From the NCBI GenBank assembly GCA_003868215.1, contig QWDQ01000038.1, forward strand, positions 62,001 through 126,000: 64,000 bases of DNA, in the 5' to 3' direction. The position numbers and the translations under genes are program-made. Positions 20,784-31,790 of the stretch are shown one piece after another (position 1 is the stretch's first letter; each line of letters begins with the position of its first letter). The notes below the pieces were generated by a model. That model did not search any database. It was not told the DNA's origin and saw only the letters and a list, made by a program, of their open reading frames with translations. The stretch comes from Pseudophaeomoniella oleicola. Taxonomy: Eukaryota; Ascomycota; Eurotiomycetes; Phaeomoniellales; Phaeomoniellaceae.

Positions 20784-22758
20784 CTAGGTCCTCTTCAGTT
20801 GCTCGTACAAAAATTTGTATTTCTGAAGCATTTCCAAAGCAGGTTTCATCATGGTGATGCTGTGGTCAACTCTGATATTGGCCATTGCAAGTCTTCTATT
20901 CACACTACGCAATTGCTCCTCCAGTATCCTCACTCTGGTGAGCGCTTCAAACTGCTTGACCAACAGTGACCTTGTTCGATGTTCAGATAAAATATTCTGC
21001 TGCTCAAGGCGAGAGTTCTCGGTGAGGAGATGTATGAGGACTGCTTCAAAATCGGAGGTGGGAGCTTCTAGTAAAGTGTCGTCATTCCTAGAGGAAGAAT
21101 GGCTTTCAACGGGTGATGCTGAGTCGCTGGTGCAACCAAATTGGATGTCTCGTGCAGCTTCACCAAATTGAAGTTGTCCAGGGCTCGAGGGGAATATTGC
21201 TGTGAGAGGAGGGGTGAACACATTTTCTTCTACTGGACGGCGAGGAATATTCAACATGAGAGATCCTCGTGGTCGTGCTTCTCTAGTCATTGAAGGTAGA
21301 TCCGTGGTAGGGATGAATGGCTCAACTGTGGGTCTGAGTTGGCTTGTTGCTCTTGGTGCTGTACCTTCTTCTGTCGGCCCATTCGTTTCACCACTAGAAT
21401 CATCTCGCGAGCTGTTCAACCAATCAATCTGCTCCATTAACGACTGCTCGTGGTCTTGACTAATCCGTATAGTCTCTTCTGCCTTGGTAAGCAGTCCACG
21501 CAAATCGGAAGCAAGCAAGAGAAGCTGCAAGACCTGGTCGTCTTTGGAAAGGTAGTGCTCAAGTGCTTGGTGGACTGCGCCATTGTCGAATTCCCGTCTG
21601 GGGTTTTCAGAGGTGAATGAAGAAGTTTTGTCGGACACTTGAGATTGTGCAAGCGCTGGAGTAGTCAGTGCGTCGGGCTGGTGTGCGTTCTCAGATGTGG
21701 CATTCTCAGAGACCGTGATGGCACTTGTTGAAGACTCTTCAATGCTCCTTCCAGTCTCTACTGCGCGGGGGGAAGGGGAGGTGTTGCTAGCTGGGGACGA
21801 CATTACAGTTGAAAAATATGTGGCTGTGTTATTTACATTAATCGACGGGTGAGAGGCTGCTGATGCCTTACTCGTCTTCTGGAGGTGGTGAGAAAGAGCG
21901 ATCGAAGAAGGCGGGTGGTGAAGGGGGCGTGTTAGGTTGAGCATTGAAGGCTGCCTGGACTGGTGATTGAGGGGCGGAGACTGGAAGATCATCCCAAGTG
22001 AATTCTTCGGAAAGAGGTTCGGACGGAGCACTTGTAGATTCATAACCAAACTCTGCCGAGATTGCAGCGTCGAGACCCTCCACGTTCCACAACCCCGTCT
22101 CTGGGTCCAACTCGTTTGACGGGTAATCACAGTCACTTGGCAGTTGGACCGTGTTCGGCCCGCCTGCTTGCTCAGCTGGCTGCTCTTCGGCCTGCACGCT
22201 GGTGTTTCGGAAGTGGGCAGGCGCATCGCTGCCTGGGATCGGCAGCGCATCCAACAAATCTCCGTCGAAGTTGGTTCCCTTGTACATCTCTACCCTCAAA
22301 AACAGCCTGCTGTACCACCCCTTCCACTCGTCCCTCGGCCAGATGTTGCTGCTGGGCGCTGGCAACCCTTGAGCAGTTCCTCTTCCTTCTTCTGCTCGGT
22401 CGTAGAGGACGTCGTACGCCTCTCTCCAGCTCCCAGCAGCAGCAATCTGCTGGCTCTCGGCCGCCTCCAGCCCAGGGTCGGCGAAGTTGTTCCTGATGAC
22501 CTGGTCGACGTCCTCGTCATCCTCGTCATCAGGTCCCTGGGCAGCAAGGCCTTGCGCGCCATTGCTGCCATTGAAGGGGGCACTGTTGCCAGAAGAGGGG
22601 CCTTGGCTTTCGCCCTCAGCGCCCTCGTCACCTTCACCCTCGCCACCCTCAGACTGGCCAGCGTGGACTTCTTGGGCTGGTCCTCGCTGTTGCGAGAAAC
22701 CAGTTCCCGCCGCTCCTGGAGCCTCCGACACAGTGCTGAGATTGCTTGAAGTGTTCAT
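20784..22758 (-). CDS. Unrecognised acidic and coiled-coil protein, probably one two-exon gene
   Basis: Two long frames lie in tandem: 22758..21868 (296 residues, ending PPPEDE-stop) and 21803..20784 (339 residues from MSSPASNTS). The 64-bp gap is very short for two genes, and the stop of the first overlaps a good donor (GA|GTAAGG). Splicing 21871..21787 (85 nt, acceptor AGCTAG) joins 22758..21872 to 21786..20784 in frame, giving 629 residues and the junction PPPEDDNTSPSP. This is my preferred model; two separate genes is the alternative. Seen in the product: a Gly/Glu/Ala-rich acidic N-terminus, a Trp-rich segment (IWPRDEWKGWYSRLFLRVE) near residues 138-156, proline-rich stretches, and a heptad-like helical C-terminus (LIHLLTENSRLEQQNILSEH, then LEEQLRSVNRRLAM). 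No known domain is recognised. The start codon sits just beside the minisatellite at 22815-23893. Confidence 0.55.
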
Positions 22759-22814
22759 CGCGGGAGGAGTAGCGCGAGTACACTGCGGTCAAGGTCTATT
22801 GTTATGGCTGTGAA

Positions 22815-23893
22815 GGAAGATTTGAGCGATCGGACTTGCTGAAGAGCAGTTTCGATCAGAAGAATTGTGCGATTGAGGGCGATATCAACGTTGAGAAGGT
22901 TCAAAAGCTGCTTTGCCGTATCAAAGTCTCGGAGATAAGACTTCAATTGAAGAGAGGTGTGATCAGACGAAATACCAATGTCAGAGAGATTCCGATTGCT
23001 GCTTTGCCGGTATCAGAGTATTCGGAGAATTGGAGATCAGACGTCAATCGAAGAGAAGTGTCGACAGAAGAATACCCAACGTCAGAGAAGATGCAGAAGC
23101 TGTTTGGCCGGTAGCTGAGAATCGGAGAGAAGACGTCAATCAAAGAGCGGTGCGATTGGACGAGGTATCAATGTCAAAGAGAGGGTTCAACAGCTTGCTT
23201 AACCAGTATCGGAGCTTCGGAGAGAAGACGTCAATCGAAGAGAGGTGCAATCTCAAGATCAACTTCAGAAAGAGGGTTCAGAAACTGCTTAGCAAGATCC
23301 GAGCTTCGAAGAGAAGACGTCAATATTAGAGAGGTGTATCGAAGGATCGACGTCAGAGAGGGTTCAAAAGCCGCTTAACCGGTAGCGAAGCCTTTGAGAG
23401 AAGAGGTCGATCGAAGAGAAGTGGTATCAGACGACACCTCAACGTCAGACTGATGGCTCAGAAGCTGCTTAGCCAGTATCAGACGTTCGAAGAGAAGAGG
23501 TCGATCGAAGAGAGGTGCGATCAGACTCAACGTCAGAGAGAGGATTCAAGAGCGCTCAAGTAGTAGCAGAGAGCCTTGAAGAGAAGACGTCAATATCAGA
23601 GATGTGATCTCAAGTATCAACGTCAGAGAGAGGGTTCAAGAGCTGCTTAGCCAGTATCAAAGCTTCGAAGAGAAGACGCCAATCGAAGAGAGGTGTGATC
23701 GGAGGAGGTTTCAACGTCAGAGAGAGGATTCAAGAGCTGTGCTTAACTAGTAGCAGAGAGCCGTTGGAGGAAAGACGTCGATATCAGAGAGGTGTGATCT
23801 CAAGACTCAACGTCAGAGAGGGGGGTTCAACAGCTGCTTAGCAAGTATCAGAGCCTTGAAGAGGAGACGTCAAGAGAAGAGAAGTGTTCAAGG
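22815..23893. repeat. Minisatellite, about 11 imperfect copies of a roughly 92-bp unit
   Basis: Copies can be registered on the AACGTCAGAG-like phrase at about 22888, 22977, 23079, 23169, 23262, 23349, 23441, 23529, 23619, 23713 and 23809 (spacing 87-102 bp). Each unit runs: AACGTCAGAGAGAGGGTTCA, then a GAGCTGCTTAGCCAGTATCA block, then a TTCGAAGAGAAGACGTCAAT block, then CGAAGAGAGGTGTGATC. Copies differ by substitutions and small indels; unit length is not a fixed multiple of three and many copies carry stops in every frame. Most units hold two ACGTCA/GACGTC cores. The array starts about 60 bp upstream of the ATG at 22758, so it occupies that gene's 5' flank. Confidence 0.9.
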
Positions 23894-26635
23894 CCACGAA
23901 ATTGAGGCTTTCAATGGAGCAATGAAAGGTGTCAGTCTGTCGGTTCTTGTGCATGGAAAGTGCGAAGTGAAGCTTCTATTTCGACTGTGATACAATTTCG
24001 TGGGATCGACTCAATCCGTGGGTGCACCACGCCCTATATGGCCGTTTGGACCCGCGCAGCGAGGGGTATCTCGTCTTATTCTCCTCCTCCAATGGCAGCT
24101 CTTACGGATCTTCTTTGTAAGCATACAAAGAACACTACTGTCGTTCCGTGCGTTACGTCGAACCATCCAATGACACTACCGGGCCCGCCAGCGTCGGCGA
24201 CCGTGAATACTTGCACCATGATGGACCGTTGGCCAATAGGGGTTGGATTCCTAAGGCTTCTTCCGATCAGAGCACATGTGTGCTGTGGCTAGACTCGTTC
24301 TCATCCTCCTTCCTAGCATCCAGCAACAATTCTGGAAGGAGATCATAGTCGTTCGCTGCTAGCCTTGTTTTCTCTTGGACCTGGGCTTATTGGCCTATCC
24401 GTGCTCAAGCCTAAATCACTCATCACCAAGTCCTATGCATCTTCGTCTTTAGAGATCTTCTATGGTGTTGAGTCTGAATCGCCGTCTGCTACCCAATTCT
24501 CAACGCCATTCTTCTCTTATGATCTATTAAGCCGTCATAATCCACCTCAAACAACTGTTCTTCTGCTGACCCTACTGTTAGAGGCAGTTACCGATTGGAC
24601 TGTACCGTCTTCTGCGAGACACTCTTACGAATACCCAAGAAGCTGCTATCAGAGATGTTGTTAGTGGACGCATCACATATAGCGCGTGGAGAAGTAAATG
24701 CCCATTCATCTGCACTCGTCGACTAAGGAAGTAACATGGCTCGAAGTCGGCTACATTGGATGAATAAGCTACGCTTCGGAAGGATATGGGAATCTGGGGT
24801 TGGACTTTCGGATAGATATGGCAGGAGAGAAAGGGGGACTGCGACATAAAGATAAGATTGAACAATTCATAATTGAATAGATCGAATGACAGATGATTCT
24901 CAATGCTTACCAGGATGTTCTTGGTGTTCTTGTAGTTAGATGGATCGACCTACCGTTGTTGCAGATATCAACCCGCGTTTGATCGAAGCAGATGATAGGA
25001 AGCAAGTGATTCGATGTCTCAGCCGATGTTATGAGCCGGCTTGCTCATATAACAAGACGTACACGTGGAAGTCGATAGCCGTGAATTGTGACGGAATGCG
25101 ATCTATTGTCCTTCAGCTATCAATGCAGTTCTTCAAAGTTCTCTTTATATCTTTTAAACGCGTTTGTGGCTGCTGTTAAGCAAAATCAGGGACGAATCTG
25201 TTATCCTTGGAAAGCTTTCCATCTCGATCGAGGTCTTGCCTCGCAGCACTTCAAGCATGCGAGATAATCTCATAGGACAATCGCCGACCTCAAGGATTGA
25301 CTATGTCTTCAAACTGAGGCGATTTATGATGCCGATTATCCTGGAAGCCAGGCAAGAAGATGTTTGATCAGCAACGGTGGAATACTGACCACATAATGAC
25401 CAACAAGAAGATGCACCTCATGTGATACTTCAATAGGATACAGCCCAAACGGATCGACTCTACCCGCACTCAAGACTGATATCGAAGAGGAATTGACCGT
25501 GCCAGCAGTGGATGGGGATTATCTGTATCGAAGGGAGTACCGTATCTTTCTTTCTTAACCTGCCTTCTCCGAGCCTTCTTATTGAGGTTGATGTCAGTGA
25601 CCCTCACAGAAAACACTGGAAATTTTGGATTTCCCATGAGTGTCGGCTCAGCCGGATGATGGTCTTTGATATTTGCCCCCCCCCCCCCGCCAATTTGTGT
25701 TCCCTCACAAGCTCTTGCGCAATATGTGCGACGGCCAGCCAATTTCGCAGAGTGAGCGTGGCGTCTATGGAACATCATGTTGACGTCCAAATACGGGCCG
25801 CCTGATACGCTGTGCTCTAGGTGACTTGAAGCCATCTTGAAAGAGTTGCGATTTTCGGCGGTCATCATTCTCGTGTAGTCTCACAGGATCCGATCCATTT
25901 CTTAATCCCCATATATAGTGCACGCCATCTCACCCAACCCACAAGTGCCGAACTGACAATACAACCTGGCAGACATGTTGTATACAAAAGTGAGAGGAGA
26001 AGTAGAGAGTGTCAGCGAGGTATATAGTAGAATTCAACATCAGAGTTTTAGTTCGCTTGTGCTCATGGAATGAACGATGATTGAAGCTTGTGCCAACATA
26101 TAGCAATCTATCCGTGAGGACTTCAATCAGGACACCAATCCAATCCTGCTCATTCTAAAGTCACAGCGGCCGAGCGAGTCCGAATATACATACAGCGGTA
26201 TGTTATCGCTTGTATTCTTGTAAATATCCTTAAGGCCCAAGAAGTAAAGACAGAATTCAACCATAGAATATATATTATAATGAAACAGTAGCGCCAGAGA
26301 TATCAATGCCAAGGCATGAGCGGCAGATGAGAGAAAGTGAGGAATGCTTGCTTTGCTGTAAGGGGTTAAGTTGAATCCCCGGAGCGAGAATGTGAATATT
26401 GTATACGTGTCTATGTAGCTGTTGGCACTCTTTTGAATTAAAAAGCACCATTCTTTCCTTTTGCTGATCAGCATATGCTGTCGACGAGCACCTGCTCGAA
26501 AAGATCCCAAAAAATGTATCTGAGAAGAAGTAAAAACACGAAAAGCTCTCCCTAATGTTTCCCAAGCGCCTTCCGTTATGCGATCAGATCCTAATGTGCA
26601 AATATGAACTCAAAATTCTTTTACCGTGCGTCATA
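23894..26635. other. Large gene-free stretch
   Basis: 2.7 kb between the minisatellite and the stop of the GH76 gene. Only short, unconvincing frames occur on either strand. It contains a 12-nt C run at about 25678-25689. There is no transposase, reverse transcriptase or terminal repeat that I can recognise. It may be decayed sequence or hold a noncoding RNA. Confidence 0.45.
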
Positions 26636-28599
26636 TCACAGCATCGCGAGCAAAACGACGACTGTAAGCGCTGTACTGCCAAGCTTGACCGGACTGGTAA
26701 CCTTAGGTGCACTTCCCGTGTACGGAGATGGTGTTGGGCTCTCAGGCGCTGCAGTGAAAGTGGCAGCGACTATGGACGAGGTCTCCAGAGTCACCATTGC
26801 TGGGGTTGGGTCTGTCAGAATGGATGTAGGCACTGAAAGCGGAGTAGACGACACCGTCGATGCAGGTGTTGTCGAATTCGAAGTCACAATCGCTGCGAAC
26901 GTAGTCGATGACACGGTCGTGTTTTGAGATGCTGCACTGACAGCCAAGCTGGAGCTTGTCGCACATGCCGAAGTTGTTGCATTCTGGGGGGTGTCAGTAT
27001 GGTTCACCCCAGAAATTATCGAAGCAGATGCAGAAGGCGCCGTCGTTAGCGCAACGAAAGTGGAAATATTTGACACAGTCATCGACGACGGAGTTGAAGT
27101 AATGCAAGCCGCCGAGGATGAAGACGCTGAAATTCCCATGGACTTTGACAAAAGGACGACACTAGTAGATGGTTGTGTTGAAGTTGGACTTACCGTAGCA
27201 GTGGCGGTCATCGACGAAATGGAAGTCGACGAGGATGCTGCGCTGCTCAAAGCGGTTCGAGCTGCATCCGGAGGTGATGCTGAGTTCGCGAGCAGACCTG
27301 ATATTACCTCCAAGGCCACCAATTGTTGACCCATACCAGTAGTTCCATCCCATTCACCAACGTACCACTTGGAACCGCAAGTGGAACCATCTGTTCCACC
27401 AGAGCACGCTTTTGCAGCTCCAGTTGCAGAAGCACGCAGGATACTATGGACACGCCCAGCGGTAGCTGGCATCATGACGCTTGTACCAGCCAACCAGCGA
27501 GCTAGGTAGCCTTTCATACTCAGCTGGTCAGTATTGCAGTTTCCCTTCGGCTCGCATTGAAATTCGTATAATACGTCGGTGGCGTTAGAGAATGGGCTGA
27601 GGAAGGTTTTCGAGGCACCCAAAAGTCCGTTCGTACGTGCTACCCACGTCTGTTCACCATCGGTGTGATTTTGCATAACGGCTGCTCCATACAGCCACAT
27701 GCCGACATTGTACGACCACTGATCATGGTCCAAACTCGTGCAGCCTTCCGTGTCATCCGTTCCATCATACACGTTATACGAGCCATCAATGAGACCGACA
27801 TGGGTGGTCCACTTCCACACGGTATCTGCCCAGTCGGCATACGTCTGATTGCCAGTGACACGAGCCAGACGTGCTGCCAGCTGGAAAAATCCCCCGTTGG
27901 AGATTGAATTCTTGTAGTCATAACCAGGGTTTTCTGGGTAGATTTGCCACTTCAATCCACCACCGCATGAGTCTGAGTCAGCTGACCATCGGCTGACATA
28001 GTCGTGGAAGACGTTTTCACATATTTGAAGCCACGTCGGATAAGGTGAGCTTGGTTCCGGGAAGCCATACTCTGCGGCGGACATGGCAGCCAGCGCCCAG
28101 AAGGACTGATCGTCATTACCCTATATACGTTTAGCCGTGGACGAGTATCTTGGTTGTCAGTCTGTACTCACCAAGTCGAATCTTTCGCTCTGTGGCATGA
28201 AGTCATTTGTGGGGGATAGTTGGGACTCCAGAGCTTGCAAGGTCACCTCGTTGTAAGTATCGTCCCCGGTGTAGTGCCAATAGTTGATCATGGCTCCCCA
28301 GGCAGCACCACTCTCCCACCAGTAATACGGTTTATATGGAAATTTCCCGACCACACCGCCTGGCTGGTTACCGGTGTAGAGGGATTGCAGGCCATGAGCG
28401 ACGGTTGCAGCGGTCGCGCGGATTGAGCCTGTATCAGCAGTCAGCAGTCTGTCGTCTTGCTTTTCATTGCAAGCTGTGGAGGTTTGCCAAGGTGCTCACC
28501 TTCATCATCGAGGTTCAACTCAACCGCATGAGCCTGCAACGAGAAAGATGCCAGCATCACCAGTGACCCAGTCACCAAACGAAGAGAGGAGGAAGTCAT
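26636..28599 (-). CDS. DCW1: Mannan endo-1,6-alpha-mannosidase, GH76 (Dfg5/Dcw1 type), GPI-anchored
   Basis: Three exons: 28599..28500, 28428..28172 and 28120..26636, giving 613 residues. Introns 28499..28429 (GTGAGC; CTGCTGAC branch; ACAG) and 28171..28121 (GTGAGT; CTAAAC branch; TATAG). Dfg5/Dcw1 enzymes process the GPI core mannose and transfer GPI proteins to the cell-wall glucan. Seen: signal peptide (MTSSSLRLVTGSLVMLASF...), VELNLDDEGSIR start of the mature domain, YYWWESGAAWGAMINYW, GNDDQSFWALAAM with the Asp122-Asp123 pair that matches the GH76 catalytic DD, ISNGGFFQLAARLARVTG, and DGSTCGSKWYVGEWDGTTGMGQ. After about residue 410 comes a Ser/Thr-rich stalk of about 180 residues, then a hydrophobic tail (STALTVVVLLAML) typical of a GPI-attachment signal. 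It could equally be named DFG5; the two are paralogues. Confidence 0.9.
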
Positions 28600-29998
28600 T
28601 GCGTCCAGATTTTTTCAGAGAGATCCACCAGGGGCTGAAGCGAATGAGCTGGCAATAGATAATCTGGCCGGTGAAGGAAAAGAATATCAAGCGAAATGAA
28701 CGACAGCTTGATCAACAAGAGAAGATACTCAAAGAAGAGAAGAAAAAGAGAGCGAATGTTGGCACAGAAACACAAGTGCTTCACTGGGAATCAATGCACT
28801 GAGAAGAAAAGAACGAGAAGATCGATGGGAACAAACAACATGGTAGGTAGTCTAAGATTTTGGATCACCATGGATCCTGCGGGGGGTGGACTGGCGAGCT
28901 GGGTGAATGGGTAGATCCATGGGGCGGGTTCGAAGGAAAGGAAGGGAAACGGTGAAACAGTTGCCGGGGGACGCGAGAGCGCCTCTCAGGGGTGGGAGAG
29001 ATTTCCTAGTACTACATAGTAAATAACTTATGCAGAAATTGAAATGATTGCCTGTTCCAGCCAAATGAGAACGAGTGAATGGGCTCGATTGCCCCTGGTG
29101 AAGCGTGAAATCCATGTTTATCACCGCCTATCATCGTCTATCAATGCTCCAATTACACTTTGATTCGAAACAGCGGCTCAACCACATCCACCACGTCAAC
29201 CGAGTCAACCTAAGCTTCCGTGGTCACTTAAGGTTAGCGGGTGCGGCTTGACTGGGGGTCGTCTAGGCACCATCTAGGTATAGTGGCCATCTTATAGGTG
29301 GATGGTCATCCTTAATTCCTAACCGCATATTGTGGATCTTAACTTACTACGGAGTACCTAGGCCTTGAAACAAGAACAAGAATAAATACTTCAAACTTTA
29401 GGTATATTCTCCAATATCCTGGTTACCGGATAACCTGTCTTCCATATTTACCTCAGGGAAGCATATAATTTAGGTAGTAGGTACAATGATGTTTGACAGC
29501 GATTACATGGCTTCTTGTGTAGTACGTGGACTATCTTTGGACTCATAAACTGTCCGATCTTAGTTGACAAGTCTGACATACACGGCATATAATCCTGTTG
29601 AAAGATTGCATAATGCACCTTCCAAAGACGTAGGATACATCTAGGTGAATGTTCCAATGCCGGCACATGGTGAATCGTTAGTGCGATGCAAGGGCCAGCA
29701 GTTCACCATCTGCATGCATGATCATTATCGACGAGACTATGACTGTCGTCTCGATATCTCCAGCCACTTCGTCCTTCACGCGGGATGTGGTGGAGTCCCC
29801 GGCCGTGTTTCCGAACGGATGCAGCTGCATCGAACACTTCCATCAACGTGAAGCGCCTCGGAAGCCTAGTCCATCCCCGTTTGCGGCAACAACCATCACA
29901 GAAAAGAAGCAAGCATGCTCTGTGCTCTTCCAACCCCAGCGCCAAACAACACCAAACTTGGTTGAACAGGCTATAACAATGCAAACATAACAGGGGTA
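28600..29998. other. Intergenic spacer
   Basis: 1,399 bp between the GH76 start and the ARP1 stop. It is A/G-rich near the GH76 start and AT-rich around 29000-29660, with a TACTACATAGTA-like motif near 29010 and ACTACGGAGTACC near 29345. No supported gene is seen. Confidence 0.55.
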
Positions 29999-31204
29999 TC
30001 AGCTGAATTTAGTATGGATGATATCCGGATTTTCATGCCAGTCGTCAATGCTCACCCACATCTATCAGAGAAGAAAGATCGTCAGCATCGATTTCACTGC
30101 CATGGGAAAGTGGTGGTATACCTTTCGGAAAGTGCTCAAACCAGCCAGGATGCTGCCTCCGATCCACGTAGTGTACTTTCTCTCCGGAGGTGCAAAGATC
30201 TTGATCTTCGTCTCTTTCGGCGCTAGCCTCTGGATCTCGTGCAAAAGTCGTTCTCCAAACCCCTTTGTTAAAGTAGAGCCGCCAGACAGTACGATGTTGT
30301 TGAATAGATTTTTGCGGAGGTCGAGATCCGCTCGGTTGATTGCGTCATTCACCATCTGATGTACTCCTGTATATTCGAGGCCAATGATCTCTGGATCGAA
30401 CAGTATCTCTGGCGCACGGAACCTTTCAGGACCTAGTTTGATCCTACGACCATCTGGCAGGATGTAATCTGGGCCCTTGTCTTCTGTTCTTCCCATACCA
30501 GTTGTCCACTCCTTTTCCTCCCTTTTAGGATCAAGAGCGACGTAAGAGTGTTTCTCCTTTATAGCCCTGACAGTCTCCTTTTCGGCGCTCGTGTGGAACA
30601 CATGCCCTGCCTTCCTCAACAGAGTCTGTAGGTGTTCCGTAACGTCTCTTCCGGCGACGTCCATCCTTCTTATGGCGCTAGGGATCGCAAACCCTTCATA
30701 GACTGGCACCGCATGTGATACTCCATCGCCAGCGTCAAGAACGACGCCCGTCGTTTTCCCGGCAGCATAAAGACTGAGGACAGCCTGTACACTTGTGTAT
30801 AACGCTGGTATGTTGAATTGTTCAAATAATATCTGCGCAGCAAGGTCCCGGTTTTTTCTTGGGTTTAGAGGCGCCTCAGTGAGCAGTACCGGATGGTCCT
30901 CACTCAGCATCTTCAATCCCTCATCGTAAACGTACTGCCATATCTTCTCCATATCATCCCAATCCGTCACTATACCATGTTCCAGAGGATACCGTATCTT
31001 GAGAAGTCCTCGTAACTCCTCTGCTTTAGGGCCGATGAAGACATCTCCTTCAAGCGCACCGGCGAGGACACGTACGTGCTTCGGTCGTCCAACGTAGGAA
31101 GGGAAGTAACATTTCGGGGTCTCTTCTCCGGCAACACCTGCGCGTATCGTACCACTACCGTTATCGATCACTATGGGCTGATTGAGGAGGGATGTGTCGC
31201 CCAT
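29999..31204 (-). CDS. ARP1: Actin-related protein 1 (centractin), dynactin filament subunit
   Basis: Two exons: 31204..30122 and 30061..29999, giving 381 residues, the normal length. The intron (30121..30062, 60 nt; GTATACC donor, GATAG acceptor) is followed by a 20-codon last exon, [20 protein letters not shown], the conserved Arp1 C-terminus. Arp1 forms the short filament of dynactin, the dynein cofactor needed for nuclear migration in hyphae (Neurospora ro-4). Seen: phosphate loop 1 [45 protein letters not shown], phosphate loop 2 [36 protein letters not shown], and [21 protein letters not shown] chose ATG 31204 ([10 protein letters not shown]). The frame is open 28 codons further but reaches only a GTG and then a stop; the Asp/Ser-rich extension could belong to a missed upstream exon. 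Confidence 0.93.
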
Positions 31205-31790
31205 TTTCGATGGACTGACAGAGGAGGAGGCCTCAAGGGGGGTCGATTCAAAAGGGTCAGCTTCGTCGCATTCATGCGCTGTTGACACTGGTCATGTGCT
31301 TCGAAAGCACAATGTCTTTCTATGATTTGATGATTTGACTCCTGCGCTGTGGAGTAGACATACAGTCAAAGAAGTTCAATTAAGCATGTCTGCACATTCC
31401 AGAGGATCGGTGCCAGTCATGCAGCTTTATTGTTGATATCGTTCCTCACCGGAGCAATAATTTCCACCGCTTTTCAGGGTCCAAAACGCGCCCAACCTTG
31501 GTTAACGCGCTTTCTCCGCAGGCCCTCAGGCATTTTCATTTAACAACATCAAGAACAATGCAGACGTATATACACGAATGGGTCGATGTAAGTATGGATC
31601 AAGTCTCACAAAGGTCTCAGATGCAGTGCAGCAGAAAGTTGAGTCACGGTATGAGTAATGATCTACGGCTCTTACACGGCGCTGCCAACGCCGGCGTGAT
31701 ACTACGACTATATCGAAATTACCCAAACCAGCCGCATTCACAGCCTCGAGAGTAGGATTGAACCAAACTCAAGGCCGGCAATCACGTGAT
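31205..31790. other. Intergenic spacer
   Basis: 586 bp between the ARP1 start and the esterase stop. I see nothing in it beyond the ARP1 promoter. Confidence 0.6.

Noticed and set aside
22913-23329. A 138-codon plus-strand frame across the minisatellite
   Set aside because: It exists only because some repeat copies happen to lack stops; the repeat unit is not a fixed multiple of three and the predicted protein shows no conserved repeat pattern.
25470-25868. 132-codon minus-strand frame in the gene-free stretch
   Set aside because: No homology-like motif; the GGGG run comes from the poly-C tract; no sensible promoter or start context.
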